In this document: piece after piece, positions 18,153 to 26,719 of the stretch
How positions within the stretch are numbered: the first letter of the stretch is position 1
Layout of the letters: each line of letters opens with the position of its first letter
Source: Nemorincola caseinilytica
GTDB taxonomy: Bacteria; Bacteroidota; Bacteroidia; Chitinophagales; Chitinophagaceae
Assembly (NCBI RefSeq): GCF_039540515.1
Contig: NZ_BAABFA010000010.1
Span: 1 to 64,000 of the forward strand
Direction of reading: 5' to 3'
DNA length: 64,000 nucleotides
Position numbers and translations under genes: made by a program
Notes under the pieces: generated by a model
Database searches by the model: none
The model's input: the letters and a program-made list of their open reading frames with translations, nothing else
Told to the model about the DNA's origin: nothing

Positions 18153-19397
18153 TCATTGTTCATTGAATTCAGCCTCAAGCACTCGGCGCACATCGCGCAC
18201 TGTCTCTTCTTCCAGGTCGGTGCGGCGTACCAGTTCGTCGGCGCTCAGCTCCAGCACGCTCAGTGCCGTATCGCAGCCTATACGCTTGAACTCGTCTATC
18301 ACCCATGGTTCTATCTCGTCCGCAAATTCGTCCAGGTCTATATCGTAGTCCACATCGTCCTTCACATCGCGGTACACATCTATGCTGTAGCCGGTCAGTT
18401 CCTGCGCCAGTTTTATGTTCACACCCTTCTTGCCTATCGCCAGCGATACCTGGTCGGGGTCCAGGTACACATCTGCGCTCATGTTCTCGTTGTTCAGCTC
18501 CATCTTGTTTATACGCGCCGGCGTCAGCGAGCGCTGCAGCAGCAGTTGCAGGTTGGTAGTGTAGTTTATGATGTCTATGTTCTCATTACGCAGCTCGCGC
18601 ACTATACCATGTATACGGCTGCCCTTCATACCCACGCATGCGCCTACCGGGTCTATGCGGTCGTCGTAGCTCTCTACGGCCACTTTGGCGCGCTCGCCGG
18701 GTTCGCGTACTATCTTCTTTATCACTATCAGGCCATCCATTATCTCGGGCACCTCTATTTCCAGCAGCTTCTCCAGGAACGATGGATGCGTACGGCTCAG
18801 TATGATGATGGGCGAGTTGTTCCTCATCTCCACCTTCTTCACCACTGCACGCACGGTCTCTCCTTTCTTGAAGAAATCGGTAGGTATCTGCTCGCTCTTC
18901 GGCATTATCAGCTCATTGCCTTCGTCGTCCAGCAGCAGTATCTCTTTTTTCCATATCTGGTATACCTCGCCGCTTATTATGTCGCCTACGCGGTCGGCAT
19001 ATTTCTTCAGCAGGTTGTTCTTCTTCAGGTCGTTTATACGCGCGGCCAGCGTCTGCTTGGCGGCCAGTATGGCCCTGCGGCCAAAGTTGCGCACATCCAC
19101 TTCCTCGTATACTTCCTCGCCCACGCTATAGTCGGGCTCTATCTTTATGGCGTCAGAGTAGGGTATCTGCAGGTTCTCGTCCTCCACCATATCGTCGTCC
19201 ACTATCTCGCGCCTGCGAAATATCTCCAGGTCACCCGTCTGGTCGTTCACTATCACGTCAAAGTTCTCGTCGGTAACGTACTTCTTGCGCAGCAGCGTTT
19301 TGAAGACGTCTTCCAATACCTTCATAAGGGTAGGCCTGTCAATGTTCTCGGCGTCTTTGAACTCCTGGAAGGAGTCTATCAGGTTGATACTTGCCAT
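18153..19397 (-). CDS. nusA: Transcription termination/antitermination factor NusA
   Basis: A 414-residue RNA-polymerase-binding factor. I choose the ATG at 19397 (MASINLIDSFQEFKDAENID) over an in-frame one 13 codons upstream because the N-terminal domain of the family starts there. In order it has the polymerase-binding N-terminal domain (1 to about 125), an S1 domain (about 130-200), and tandem KH domains. The KH region contains DPVGACVGMKGSRI and later DQVSLAIGKKGVNIKLAQELTGY. A short C-terminal helical segment (RIGCDTALSVLELSADELVRRTDLEEETV) follows. It has no duplicated acidic C-terminal repeats as in E. coli. The gene order rimP-nusA-infB is the classic one. Confidence 0.97.
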   Translation of the reverse strand: MASINLIDSFQEFKDAENIDRPTLMKVLEDVFKTLLRKKYVTDENFDVIVNDQTGDLEIFRRREIVDDDMVEDENLQIPYSDAIKIEPDYSVGEEVYEEVDVRNFGRRAILAAKQTLAARINDLKKNNLLKKYADRVGDIISGEVYQIWKKEILLLDDEGNELIMPKSEQIPTDFFKKGETVRAVVKKVEMRNNSPIIILSRTHPSFLEKLLEIEVPEIMDGLIVIKKIVREPGERAKVAVESYDDRIDPVGACVGMKGSRIHGIVRELRNENIDIINYTTNLQLLLQRSLTPARINKMELNNENMSADVYLDPDQVSLAIGKKGVNIKLAQELTGYSIDVYRDVKDDVDYDIDLDEFADEIEPWVIDEFKRIGCDTALSVLELSADELVRRTDLEEETVRDVRRVLEAEFNEQ

Positions 19398-19445
19398 ATT
19401 GCTCTGTTTTTCTGTGCCCGGCCCATCCCGGGCCATCCACGTTAT

Positions 19446-19904
19446 TTAAAAGATTATCTGAACTACAGTTTTTTTGATGTTCGAAAATGCGATCTCGGTG
19501 CTCTTTACCGGGTCGCTGGCTTTTTTACCTTTTACTTCCAGCACCATGTGCTCGTCTGTCACTTCCCGTAGCATACCGGTCACTTCCTTGTCCTCCTTGT
19601 CTGTCACGGTCACCTTGCGGCCTATGTTCTTTTTATACTGGCGCATCTGTGTCAGCGGCTCATCTACGCCCGGGCTCGATACCTCCAGCGAAAAATCACC
19701 ATCCGGGAACATGCCCGCAGCCTCTATGGCCGCATACAACTTCCTGTTCACCGACGACGACTTGGTGATGGAAAAGCCACTATCCGCATCCAGGTATACC
19801 TTCAGGTTGTTGGTAGGCTTCACCTTTATATTCACCACGAATATATCGGTACCGTCCAGCAGCGGTTCCAGCAGGGCATACACCTTTTCTATTATCTCGG
19901 CCAT
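19446..19904 (-). CDS. rimP: Ribosome maturation factor RimP
   Basis: A 152-residue protein needed for late 30S assembly. The N-terminal alpha/beta domain carries the family signature SLEVSSPGVDEPLTQMRQYKKNIGR (about residues 70-95), which joins the domains. The C-terminal SH3-like domain contains GRKVTV and GMLREVTDEHMVLEV. It is the first gene of the rimP-nusA-infB operon, with a 48-base spacer to nusA. The leader contains a promoter box and a perfect hairpin. Confidence 0.93.
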   Translation of the reverse strand: MAEIIEKVYALLEPLLDGTDIFVVNIKVKPTNNLKVYLDADSGFSITKSSSVNRKLYAAIEAAGMFPDGDFSLEVSSPGVDEPLTQMRQYKKNIGRKVTVTDKEDKEVTGMLREVTDEHMVLEVKGKKASDPVKSTEIAFSNIKKTVVQIIF

Positions 19905-19918
19905 ATATCACAATAAAC

Positions 19919-19971
19919 GAGGGGACAACCATGTGTCCCCTCTCTTTTGAATCAATTCCGCTGCAAATATA
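19919..19971 (-). promoter_or_regulatory. rimP operon promoter and leader hairpin
   Basis: On the minus strand TATATTTG (19964-19971) is an exact TAnnTTTG box, giving a leader of roughly 55 bases. Within it, a perfect 9-bp inverted repeat (arms GAGGGGACA and TGTCCCCTC, 19919-19927 and 19934-19942, 6-base loop) ends 14 bases before the rimP ATG. A stable hairpin so close to the start could limit ribosome access or bind a regulator (inference). Confidence 0.6.
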
Positions 19972-20021
19972 CAATAATTTCCAATTACGGCATTACCATT
20001 TTATGAAAATATTTATCCCGG

Positions 20022-20269
20022 CGCCTCAGTGCGAGGCCTGCGCCGGGACCCCGTACATAACCGCAAGCCGTGGCAACCTCGCGAAAATAGATAGAAGAAC
20101 ATAAAAACAAATGCAGGTCATTGCGAGGCCTGTGACAAGCCCTGGTGCGTAGCCGCAGGCCGTGGCAATCTCGCGAAAACCAAAAGAACGTGGTCAAAAA
20201 ATGCAGGTCACTGCGAGGCCTGCGCCAAGCCCCAGAGCGTAGCCGCAGGCCGTGGCAACCTCGCGAAAA
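20022..20269 (+). repeat. Three copies of a ~65-bp dispersed repeat
   Basis: Copies lie at about 20022-20087, 20114-20179 and 20203-20269 with a spacing of 90-92 bases. Each begins near GGTCATTGCGAGGCC, contains CGTAGCCGCAGGCCGTGGCA and ends ACCTCGCGAAAA. The first copy is the most diverged. The last ends ten bases before the stop codon of the GIY-YIG gene, whose other side carries an inverted copy. The rest of 19905-20279 is rimP leader and AT-rich linker with no gene visible. Confidence 0.85.
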
Positions 20270-20279
20270 ACTAAGACAT

Positions 20280-20588
20280 CTAATATGTACGAATATCTTT
20301 AATATCGTCCCAAAGATCTCGCCACTCATAATTAAAACCAGTTATGAGCGCCTCCTTTTTCTTTCTGCTACCTGCTTTTATTCTTTTCTCTTCAGCGATC
20401 GCCTCTTCTATATGGTCAAAGTATTTGTACCATACCAGCATCACGCAGTTATATTTCGCAGTAAAGCTGTTCTCATAAAATTTGCTCTTATGTTTCCATA
20501 TTCTACCCTCAAGGTCAGATGTAACGCCCGTATACAGAACATTCTTATCAGGAGAACAGACGATATATACTAGACCACCCTTTTGCAT
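20280..20588 (-). CDS. Small GIY-YIG nuclease family protein
   Basis: A 102-residue single-domain protein. I start at the ATG at 20586-20588 (MQKGGLVYIV) because the longer frame to 20684 reads through a dispersed repeat. GIY-YIG elements are visible: Tyr8 in VYIV (the GIY position), Tyr19-x-Gly21 in LYTGVTSDL (the YIG position), Arg29, His33, and an IEEAIAEEKRIK helix carrying the likely catalytic Glu. This is the UPF0213/YhbQ-like stand-alone type, which could nick or cut DNA; the physiological target is unknown. Its composition is AT-richer than its neighbours. It is flanked on both sides by copies of the same ~65-bp repeat in opposite orientations. Confidence 0.85.
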   Translation of the reverse strand: MQKGGLVYIVCSPDKNVLYTGVTSDLEGRIWKHKSKFYENSFTAKYNCVMLVWYKYFDHIEEAIAEEKRIKAGSRKKKEALITGFNYEWRDLWDDIKDIRTY

Positions 20589-20619
20589 ATTGCAATGTAC
20601 ATACTGTATTTTATTATGG

Positions 20620-20684
20620 TTTTCGCAAGATCGCCACAGACCGCAACCTCGCGCACAAAGCCACAGCGGTCTTCGCAATGACAC
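20620..20684 (-). repeat. Inverted copy of the ~65-bp dispersed repeat
   Basis: Read on the minus strand this segment begins GTCATTGCGAAG and ends CGATCTTGCGAAAA. It matches the ends of the elements at 20022-20269 but points the opposite way; the middle is diverged. It ends about 30 bases upstream of the GIY-YIG start codon, so the gene sits between inverted repeat copies. Confidence 0.65.
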
Positions 20685-20738
20685 AAATATTTAAGCCTTC
20701 GGCAATACCCCTATAAGCATCATCCCACCATAAAATAG

Positions 20739-20832
20739 TAATTTTGCTTACACTGCAAAGAAGAAAATTGTTAATAATATTATGAATAATAATATTTTCT
20801 TCTCCCCGCCTGCGATACATGAGTTATCCACA
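20739..20832 (+). promoter_or_regulatory. nrdJ promoter, leader hairpin and DnaA-box match
   Basis: TAATTTTG (20739-20746) matches TAnnTTTG and would give a leader of about 175 bases. The leader starts with an AT-rich inverted repeat (arms GAAGAAAAT at 20760-20768 and ATTTTCTTC at 20794-20802). A perfect DnaA-box consensus TTATCCACA follows at 20824-20832. No cobalamin-riboswitch B12 box is apparent. The 20685-20926 interval holds no gene. Confidence 0.5.
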
Positions 20833-20926
20833 TAGGTGTGAGTACTTTCTTCATGCAGCAGGAACCTGTTTTTGATAATTTAGACATACTGTGTTCCTCG
20901 TTAACAACTTTTAAACAATATTCTGT

Positions 20927-23900
20927 ATGAGTGCCCATCAACAAAAAGGCCTGTCTTTCGGCCGCCAGTACACGCGCGACGGAGTAAGCCCATACGATAT
21001 GTTCGAGTACGACTACCGTACCTCTGTCATTCGCAACCCCAATGGCGAAAAGGTTTTCGAGATGACCAATGTCGAAGTACCGAAGCATTGGTCGCAGATA
21101 GCTACCGATATCCTTGCGCAGAAATACTTTCGCAAAGCAGGTGTGCCGCAGCCCGATGGCACCACCGGCCGCGAAACATCTGTGAAGCAGGTGGCTCACC
21201 GCCTGGCCGACTGCTGGCGCAGCTGGGGCGAGCGTTACGGCTACTTCGCATTGGCATACGATGCGCAGGTCTTCTACGACGAGCTCATATATAGCATACT
21301 ATACCAGAGCTGCGCGCCCAATTCGCCGCAGTGGTTCAATACCGGCCTCTACAGCAGCTACGGCATAGATGGCAAGGCCCAGGGCCATTTCTATGTCGAT
21401 CCTACTACAGGTAAACTCGAACGCTCAAAGAACGCCTACGAGCGCCCTCAGCCACATGCATGTTTCATCCTCTCTGTCGATGACGACCTTGTGAACCAGG
21501 GCGGCATCATGGACCTCTGGGTGCGCGAGGCACGCATATTCAAATACGGCTCGGGCGTAGGTACCAACTACTCCAACATCCGCGCCGAGAACGAAAAGCT
21601 CTCGGGTGGTGGCACATCCAGCGGCCTCATGAGCTTCCTGAAGATAGGCGACCGCGCCGCAGGTGCCATCAAGAGCGGCGGCACTACGCGCCGGGCCGCC
21701 AAAATGGTCTGCCTCGATCTCGATCATCCCGAAGTAGAGCAGTTCATAGACTGGAAGGTAGAGGAAGAGAAGAAAGTAGCGGCCCTCATTGCCGCCGGCT
21801 ACTCCTCCGACTACGAGGGAGAGGCATATCGCACGGTATCGGGCCAGAACTCCAATAACTCTGTACGCATACCCAACTCCTTCTTCCATGCGCTGGAGAA
21901 CAATGCCGACTGGAACATGACGGCCCGCAGCGACCGCAGCAGGGTGATGAAGAGCGTGCCTGCAAAGACCCTGTGGGACAAGATAGCATATGCCGCATGG
22001 CGCTGCGCCGACCCCGGTACGCAGTACGATACCACCATCAACGAGTGGCACACATGCCCCGAGGGTGGCCCCATCAGGGCATCCAATCCCTGCTCCGAGT
22101 ACATGTTCCTCGATAATACCGCCTGCAACCTGGCATCCCTCAACCTGCGCCGCTTCTATAACGAGGACACAGGTATGTTCGATGTCGATGGCTTCGAATA
22201 CATGACCCGCCTCTGGACCGTCGTGCTGGAGATATCTGTGCTCATGGCGCAGTTTCCCTCGCCCGAGGTAGCACAGCTCAGCTACGACTACCGCACCCTG
22301 GGTCTCGGCTATGCCAACCTCGGCTCTATGCTCATGGTCAGCGGCATAGCCTACGATAGCGAGGAGGCCCGTGGTATAGCAGGCGCCATCACTGCCATTA
22401 TGAATGGTGTCGCCTACCGCACATCGGCCGAAATGGCCCGTGCCCTCGGCGCCTTCCCCAGGTTCAAAGAGAACAAGGCCCACATGATGCGCGTGATGCG
22501 CAATCACCGCGCCGCCGCATACGATGCTGCCGAGGCATACGAAGGGCTGGAGACAAAACCCATGGGCATACATGCCAAGTACTGTCCCGACTACCTGCTG
22601 AAGGCCGCCACCCGCGCGTGGGACGAGGCCGTGCAGATGGGCGAGCAGTATGGCTACCGCAATGCACAGGCCACCGTTATAGCGCCTACAGGTACCATAG
22701 GCCTGGTTATGGATTGTGACACCACCGGTGTAGAGCCCGATTTCGCGCTGGTAAAGTTCAAGAAGCTCTCCGGCGGCGGCTATTTCAAGATCATCAACCA
22801 GAGCATACCCGCGGCCCTCAAAAAGCTAGGCTACACTCCCGAGCAGAGCGATGCTATAGTGAAGTATGCCAAGGGCCATGGCACATTCGCAGGTGCGCCC
22901 TACATCAATCACCAGAGCCTTAGCGAAAAAGGCTTCATAGCGGAAGAGATAAAGAAGCTGGATGCCGCTGTGGAAAGCGCCTTCGAGATAGGTTTCGTCT
23001 TCAATGTCTACACCCTTGGCGAGGAGTGCCTGCAGCGCCTGGGCTTTACTGCAGAGCAGTACTTCGCTCCTGACTTCAACCTGCTCGAGTCCCTCGGCTT
23101 CACCGATGAAGAGATAGATGCCGCCAACGACCATGTATGCGGCACCATGATGATAGAAGGTGCGCCCTACCTCAAGGCCGAGCATCTGCCCGTGTTCGAC
23201 TGTGCCAATAAATGCGGCAAGAAGGGCCAGCGCTACATACACGCCCATGGCCACATACGCATGATGGGCGCTGTACAGCCCTTCATCAGCGGCGCCATAT
23301 CCAAGACCATCAACCTCCCCAACGAGGCCACCGTCGATGAGATAAAGGACTGCTACCACCTTAGCTGGCAACTGGGCATAAAGGCGTGCGCCCTCTACCG
23401 CGATGGCTCCAAGCTCAGCCAGCCCCTCAGCAACAAGAGCGATAAGAAAAAGAAAGAAGAACCAAAGGCCGATGCCGCTACTGCAGAGGCCAGCCAGATA
23501 ATAGACCTCGGACAGCTCACCATCAACGAGCTGCTCGAAGAAGTGAACAAACGTGTACAGGCCAGCCCCGATACACAGCTCAAACGCCAGCTCAGCCGCA
23601 TAGTAGAGCGCAAGCAGCTACCTGCCAAGCGCCGTGGCTATACCATCAAGGGCAAGGTAGGCGGTCAGGCCATCTTCCTGCGCACCGGCGAGTACAGCGA
23701 TGGCACCCTCGGCGAGATATTCGTAGATATGGCCAAGGAGGGCGCTACCATGCGCAGCCTGCTCAATAGCTTTGCCATAGCCATATCGGTAGGCCTGCAG
23801 TATGGTGTACCGCTGGAGGAGTATGTCGATAAGTTCGCCTTCTCCCGCTTCGAACCCTCCGGCATGGTCGATCACCCCAATATCAAGAGCGCCACTTCCG

Positions 23901-24238
23901 TGCTCGACTATATCTTCCGTGTGCTTGCCTACGAGTACCTGGACCGCGACGACCTGGTGCATGTACCCGACCCCGACCGCCGCACACATGCGCAGGAGGT
24001 AGAGGCCCTGCAGCAGGAGCTCTCGCAGGTACGCGTCACAGCGCCGCAGGCGTCACAGCCCGTGCAGAAGCCACAGCAGGCCATTGCGCCAAAGGCCGTA
24101 CCCGTTACCGCCGATGTGAAGAAGCTAATGGGCACCAGCGCTGATGCCCCCGCCTGCCGCAACTGCGGCAACATCACCCTTCGCAACGGCACCTGCTACA
24201 TGTGCCCTAACTGCGGAACGACCACGGGATGTAGTTAA
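20927..24238 (+). CDS. nrdJ: Adenosylcobalamin-dependent (class II) ribonucleotide reductase
   Basis: A 1,103-residue enzyme that reduces ribonucleotides to deoxyribonucleotides using adenosylcobalamin, so it works with or without oxygen. Visible family segments are the N-terminal QYTRDGVSPYDMFEYD, QSCAPNSPQWFNTGL, and the substrate-site run NPCSEYMFLDNTACNLASLNL. Further on come ATVIAPTGTIGLVMDCDTTG, HVCGTMMIEGAPYL and the VKxGQAIFLRTG-type segment of the C-terminal extension. The protein ends in a Cys-rich tail (CRNCG...CYMCPNCGTTTGC), the probable zinc-binding region and redox-active thiol tail. It is monocistronic, with a long leader containing a hairpin and a DnaA-box match. No class I nrdAB is in the window. 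Confidence 0.96.
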   Translation: MSAHQQKGLSFGRQYTRDGVSPYDMFEYDYRTSVIRNPNGEKVFEMTNVEVPKHWSQIATDILAQKYFRKAGVPQPDGTTGRETSVKQVAHRLADCWRSWGERYGYFALAYDAQVFYDELIYSILYQSCAPNSPQWFNTGLYSSYGIDGKAQGHFYVDPTTGKLERSKNAYERPQPHACFILSVDDDLVNQGGIMDLWVREARIFKYGSGVGTNYSNIRAENEKLSGGGTSSGLMSFLKIGDRAAGAIKSGGTTRRAAKMVCLDLDHPEVEQFIDWKVEEEKKVAALIAAGYSSDYEGEAYRTVSGQNSNNSVRIPNSFFHALENNADWNMTARSDRSRVMKSVPAKTLWDKIAYAAWRCADPGTQYDTTINEWHTCPEGGPIRASNPCSEYMFLDNTACNLASLNLRRFYNEDTGMFDVDGFEYMTRLWTVVLEISVLMAQFPSPEVAQLSYDYRTLGLGYANLGSMLMVSGIAYDSEEARGIAGAITAIMNGVAYRTSAEMARALGAFPRFKENKAHMMRVMRNHRAAAYDAAEAYEGLETKPMGIHAKYCPDYLLKAATRAWDEAVQMGEQYGYRNAQATVIAPTGTIGLVMDCDTTGVEPDFALVKFKKLSGGGYFKIINQSIPAALKKLGYTPEQSDAIVKYAKGHGTFAGAPYINHQSLSEKGFIAEEIKKLDAAVESAFEIGFVFNVYTLGEECLQRLGFTAEQYFAPDFNLLESLGFTDEEIDAANDHVCGTMMIEGAPYLKAEHLPVFDCANKCGKKGQRYIHAHGHIRMMGAVQPFISGAISKTINLPNEATVDEIKDCYHLSWQLGIKACALYRDGSKLSQPLSNKSDKKKKEEPKADAATAEASQIIDLGQLTINELLEEVNKRVQASPDTQLKRQLSRIVERKQLPAKRRGYTIKGKVGGQAIFLRTGEYSDGTLGEIFVDMAKEGATMRSLLNSFAIAISVGLQYGVPLEEYVDKFAFSRFEPSGMVDHPNIKSATSVLDYIFRVLAYEYLDRDDLVHVPDPDRRTHAQEVEALQQELSQVRVTAPQASQPVQKPQQAIAPKAVPVTADVKKLMGTSADAPACRNCGNITLRNGTCYMCPNCGTTTGCS

Positions 24239-24275
24239 GAAGAACATTGAACACCCTTTAATTGTATTTCATTAC

Positions 24276-25120
24276 ATGAAAAAAGAAGTAATTCAAGCAC
24301 TTTTTGAAAAATTTGAGGCAGCATCCTTATTAGTTGAAAATGTAGAATACTGGAGCGCAAGAGTATTACAGGATATTCTTGGATATACTCAATGGAGAAA
24401 TTTCATAAATGCTATTGAAAAAGCAAAAACCGCCTGTCAAGCAGCAGGAGAGGTGGTCGGCGACCATTTTGCTGATATCAGCAAAATGGTCGAAATAGGT
24501 AGTAATACACAAGAGAGGTCACTGACATTGCATTAACTCGCTATGCCTGCTATTTAATAGCTCAAAATGGAGACCCTTCAAAAAGCGAAGTAGCATTTGC
24601 TCAAACCTATTTTGCCGTACAGACCAGAAAACAAGAGATAATAGAACAACGCTTACTCGATGTCGCGCGCGTTACTGCTCGCGAAAAACTTTCACGGTCC
24701 GAAAGCAAGCTTTCCGGTATCATTTATGAACGTGGGGTAGACAATCAAAGTTTTGCTTTTATTCGTTCGAAAGGCGATATGGCACTATTCGGTGGGTATA
24801 CTACTAACGACATGAAAAGAAAATTAGGTGTGCCAAACAATAGGCCACTAGCCGACTTTTTACCTACACTTACCATTAAAGCCAAAGACTTTGCTACCGA
24901 ACTTACAAGCCACAATGTAATGGACCGCGAATTAAAAGGAGAAAGTGAAATAACCAAAGAACACGTTGAAAACAATATTGCAGTAAGAAGAATGCTTGCA
25001 GAAAGAGGAGTGCAACCGGAACAACTTCCTCCTGCTGAAGATCTTGGAAAGGTAAAACGTCGATTGGATAAAGCTGAAAAGAAAATCGTTAAAGACTTGA
25101 AAAAAGGAAAAAGAAAATAA
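24276..25120 (+). pseudogene. dinD: dinD-like gene broken by a -1 frameshift
   Basis: Two frames together encode a full-length homologue of DNA-damage-inducible protein D (about 281 residues; E. coli DinD is 274). The first frame runs from ATG at 24276 (MKKEVIQALFEKFE...VEYWSARVLQDILGYTQW) to GSNTQE and then meets TAA at 24534-24536. The homology continues in another frame from 24518: VTDIALTRYACYLIAQNGDPSK, then QTYFAVQTRKQE, to the Lys-rich end at 25120. One missing base between about 24500 and 24518 explains it. DinD in E. coli is SOS-induced and inhibits RecA-mediated strand exchange. The gene is clearly more AT-rich than its neighbours, suggesting horizontal acquisition. A sequencing error cannot be excluded. 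Confidence 0.85.
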
Positions 25121-25127
25121 TCTTTTA

Positions 25128-25285
25128 TAGCCCGCCCAAATGGGATTCCCCGCCCGTTTGGCGTAGTCTCCGACTACGTCCTTGTGGTTGTCGATCTCCA
25201 GATCGATGAAATACAATACCCACTGGCGCAAGCGTTCCTCAGGGCCGCTACTGCCTCACACGGATCGGCCGCTCCGTTACCTGCC
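25128..25285. repeat. Intergenic palindromes
   Basis: The spacer contains two short perfect palindromes in a row: CGTAGT-CTCCG-ACTACG (about 25162-25178) and TCGATCT-CC-AGATCGA (about 25191-25206). They are similar in design to those at 63664-63700. No gene is visible in the spacer. Confidence 0.55.
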
Positions 25286-25332
25286 GAAACATGAACCACC
25301 CTTATCTTTGCCCCGAAAATCCCAGTATAGGA

Positions 25333-26511
25333 ATGAACATCAAGACCCTTCTTCTACCCGCCTGCCTCTATCTTGCTCTTGCATTCGCCTCCTGTGGCAG
25401 CAACACCGGTAGCAGCAATAACGGTACAGCTACATCAGCCACTACCACAGATACCACAGGCCGGTCGCAGGGCGCCTGGTATCGCCACTACGAGGGCACC
25501 ATCGCCGGCCAGCCCGTCTCGGCCGATATCTATCACACACAGCAACATATCCATGGTACCTATGCCTACCACCGGCAAGATATTCCGCTGGCCCTCTTCC
25601 AGCAGCACGACTCCTCTCGTGGCGACCGCATATTCCTTTACGAGAGCGTCCTCACCGACCGCAACGAGAACGACGACCCCACCGGCGATCACTGGGTCAT
25701 ATCCTTCACCGGCAATGCTATCACCGGCAAATGGATAAGCCGCGATGGCAAGAAGAACTACGATATACAGCTCAGGGAAACATACGATGGCGCCTATCGC
25801 TTCGCGCTCCTCCAGCACACCGACTCCACCATCATCACCCTCAAAAGCAAACCCCATACTGCCATATCCTCTTACGATCTCTCTATACCTGCCTCCGGCA
25901 ACAGTGCTGCCGATAATGCTTTCCTTACCGAATGCATCCTCAAAAAGCAGGGCTGCAACGCTGCCGATCTGCGCTCCTGTCTCAAAGACCGTGATGCAGC
26001 TTATTTCAAAGAATACATGGCCGACTTCGACTCCTCTGCCATCGACGATGATATGACCTTCGAGCTCGACCACGAACGTTCTGTCGCCTCCCGCGTGGTA
26101 TATAGCCGCAGTGGCGTGGTAGTATTGTGCTACAGCCACTATGCGTTCTCCGGTGGCGCGCACGGCATGGGCTACGATACCTATCTGTGCATCGATGTAC
26201 CTGGCAAAAAAGTATTCGCTCTGCCTGATGTGCTTCAGGCCGATACTCCTGTCCTCCTCTCCCTTATCGAGGCCGAGGTACGCAGGCAGTTCCGCATACC
26301 ACAGGGGCAGCCCCTCATAGAGCGCCTCGCTACCGAAAGCATCACCACGCTTCCCCACGAGTTCTCCTTTACCTCTACCGGCATCATTTTTCACTATGCC
26401 CCCTACGATATAGCCAGCTATGCCGATGGCGAGGTAGACCTTTTTATATCCTTCACCAAGCTGCGCAGCTTGTTGCTGCCTGCCTTTGTAAAGCGCATGA
26501 ACATACAGTGA
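25333..26511 (+). CDS. Lipoprotein with DUF3298/RsiV-like C-terminal domain
   Basis: A 392-residue protein. The start at 25333 gives a lipoprotein signal ending LAFASC (lipidated Cys near residue 20) followed by a Ser/Asn/Thr-rich linker. The middle (about 50-150) resembles a beta-rich domain (GAWYRHYEGTIAGQPVSADIYH). The C-terminal 150 residues match the DUF3298 pattern, with YSHYAFSGGAHG, a YDTYLCIDVPGKKVFALPDVL strand pair, and FTSTGIIFHYAPYDIASYADGEVDLFI near the end. DUF3298 domains occur in anti-sigma factor RsiV and other envelope proteins that bind lysozyme or glycans. Its role here is unknown. An alternative ATG at 25291 would place 14 non-signal residues first. Confidence 0.75.
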   Translation: MNIKTLLLPACLYLALAFASCGSNTGSSNNGTATSATTTDTTGRSQGAWYRHYEGTIAGQPVSADIYHTQQHIHGTYAYHRQDIPLALFQQHDSSRGDRIFLYESVLTDRNENDDPTGDHWVISFTGNAITGKWISRDGKKNYDIQLRETYDGAYRFALLQHTDSTIITLKSKPHTAISSYDLSIPASGNSAADNAFLTECILKKQGCNAADLRSCLKDRDAAYFKEYMADFDSSAIDDDMTFELDHERSVASRVVYSRSGVVVLCYSHYAFSGGAHGMGYDTYLCIDVPGKKVFALPDVLQADTPVLLSLIEAEVRRQFRIPQGQPLIERLATESITTLPHEFSFTSTGIIFHYAPYDIASYADGEVDLFISFTKLRSLLLPAFVKRMNIQ

Positions 26512-26579
26512 TAGTTGCTGCAAATGGCGTTATACATTAATTTTATGCCGCAAAACACGCCTATTCCCGTAATTATTTT

Positions 26580-26587
26580 TATTTTTG
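26580..26587 (+). promoter_or_regulatory. Candidate promoter for the enoyl-CoA hydratase gene
   Basis: TATTTTTG is an exact TAnnTTTG box, but it lies 132 bases before the chosen start at 26720. It implies a long leader, or the true promoter may be nearer. Confidence 0.35.
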
Positions 26588-26719
26588 ATGTTCTCTATTA
26601 GTTAATAATAGCGATACCGGTACCGCAGCTACCTGCAATTGCCACACTCTATTGCACATTTTGCACCATATACCCTGTTACGCAAAGACACTTTTGTGAA
26701 CACTCAAAACACTCAGCAT

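Noticed and set aside
20589..20684. N-terminal extension of the GIY-YIG protein to a start at 20684
   Set aside because: The extra codons are the inverted dispersed repeat, and GIY-YIG homologues begin at about the VYIV strand.
20685..20926. Cobalamin riboswitch before nrdJ
   Set aside because: I could not find the conserved B12-box-like segment or the expected multi-stem core by eye. A covariance-model search would be decisive.
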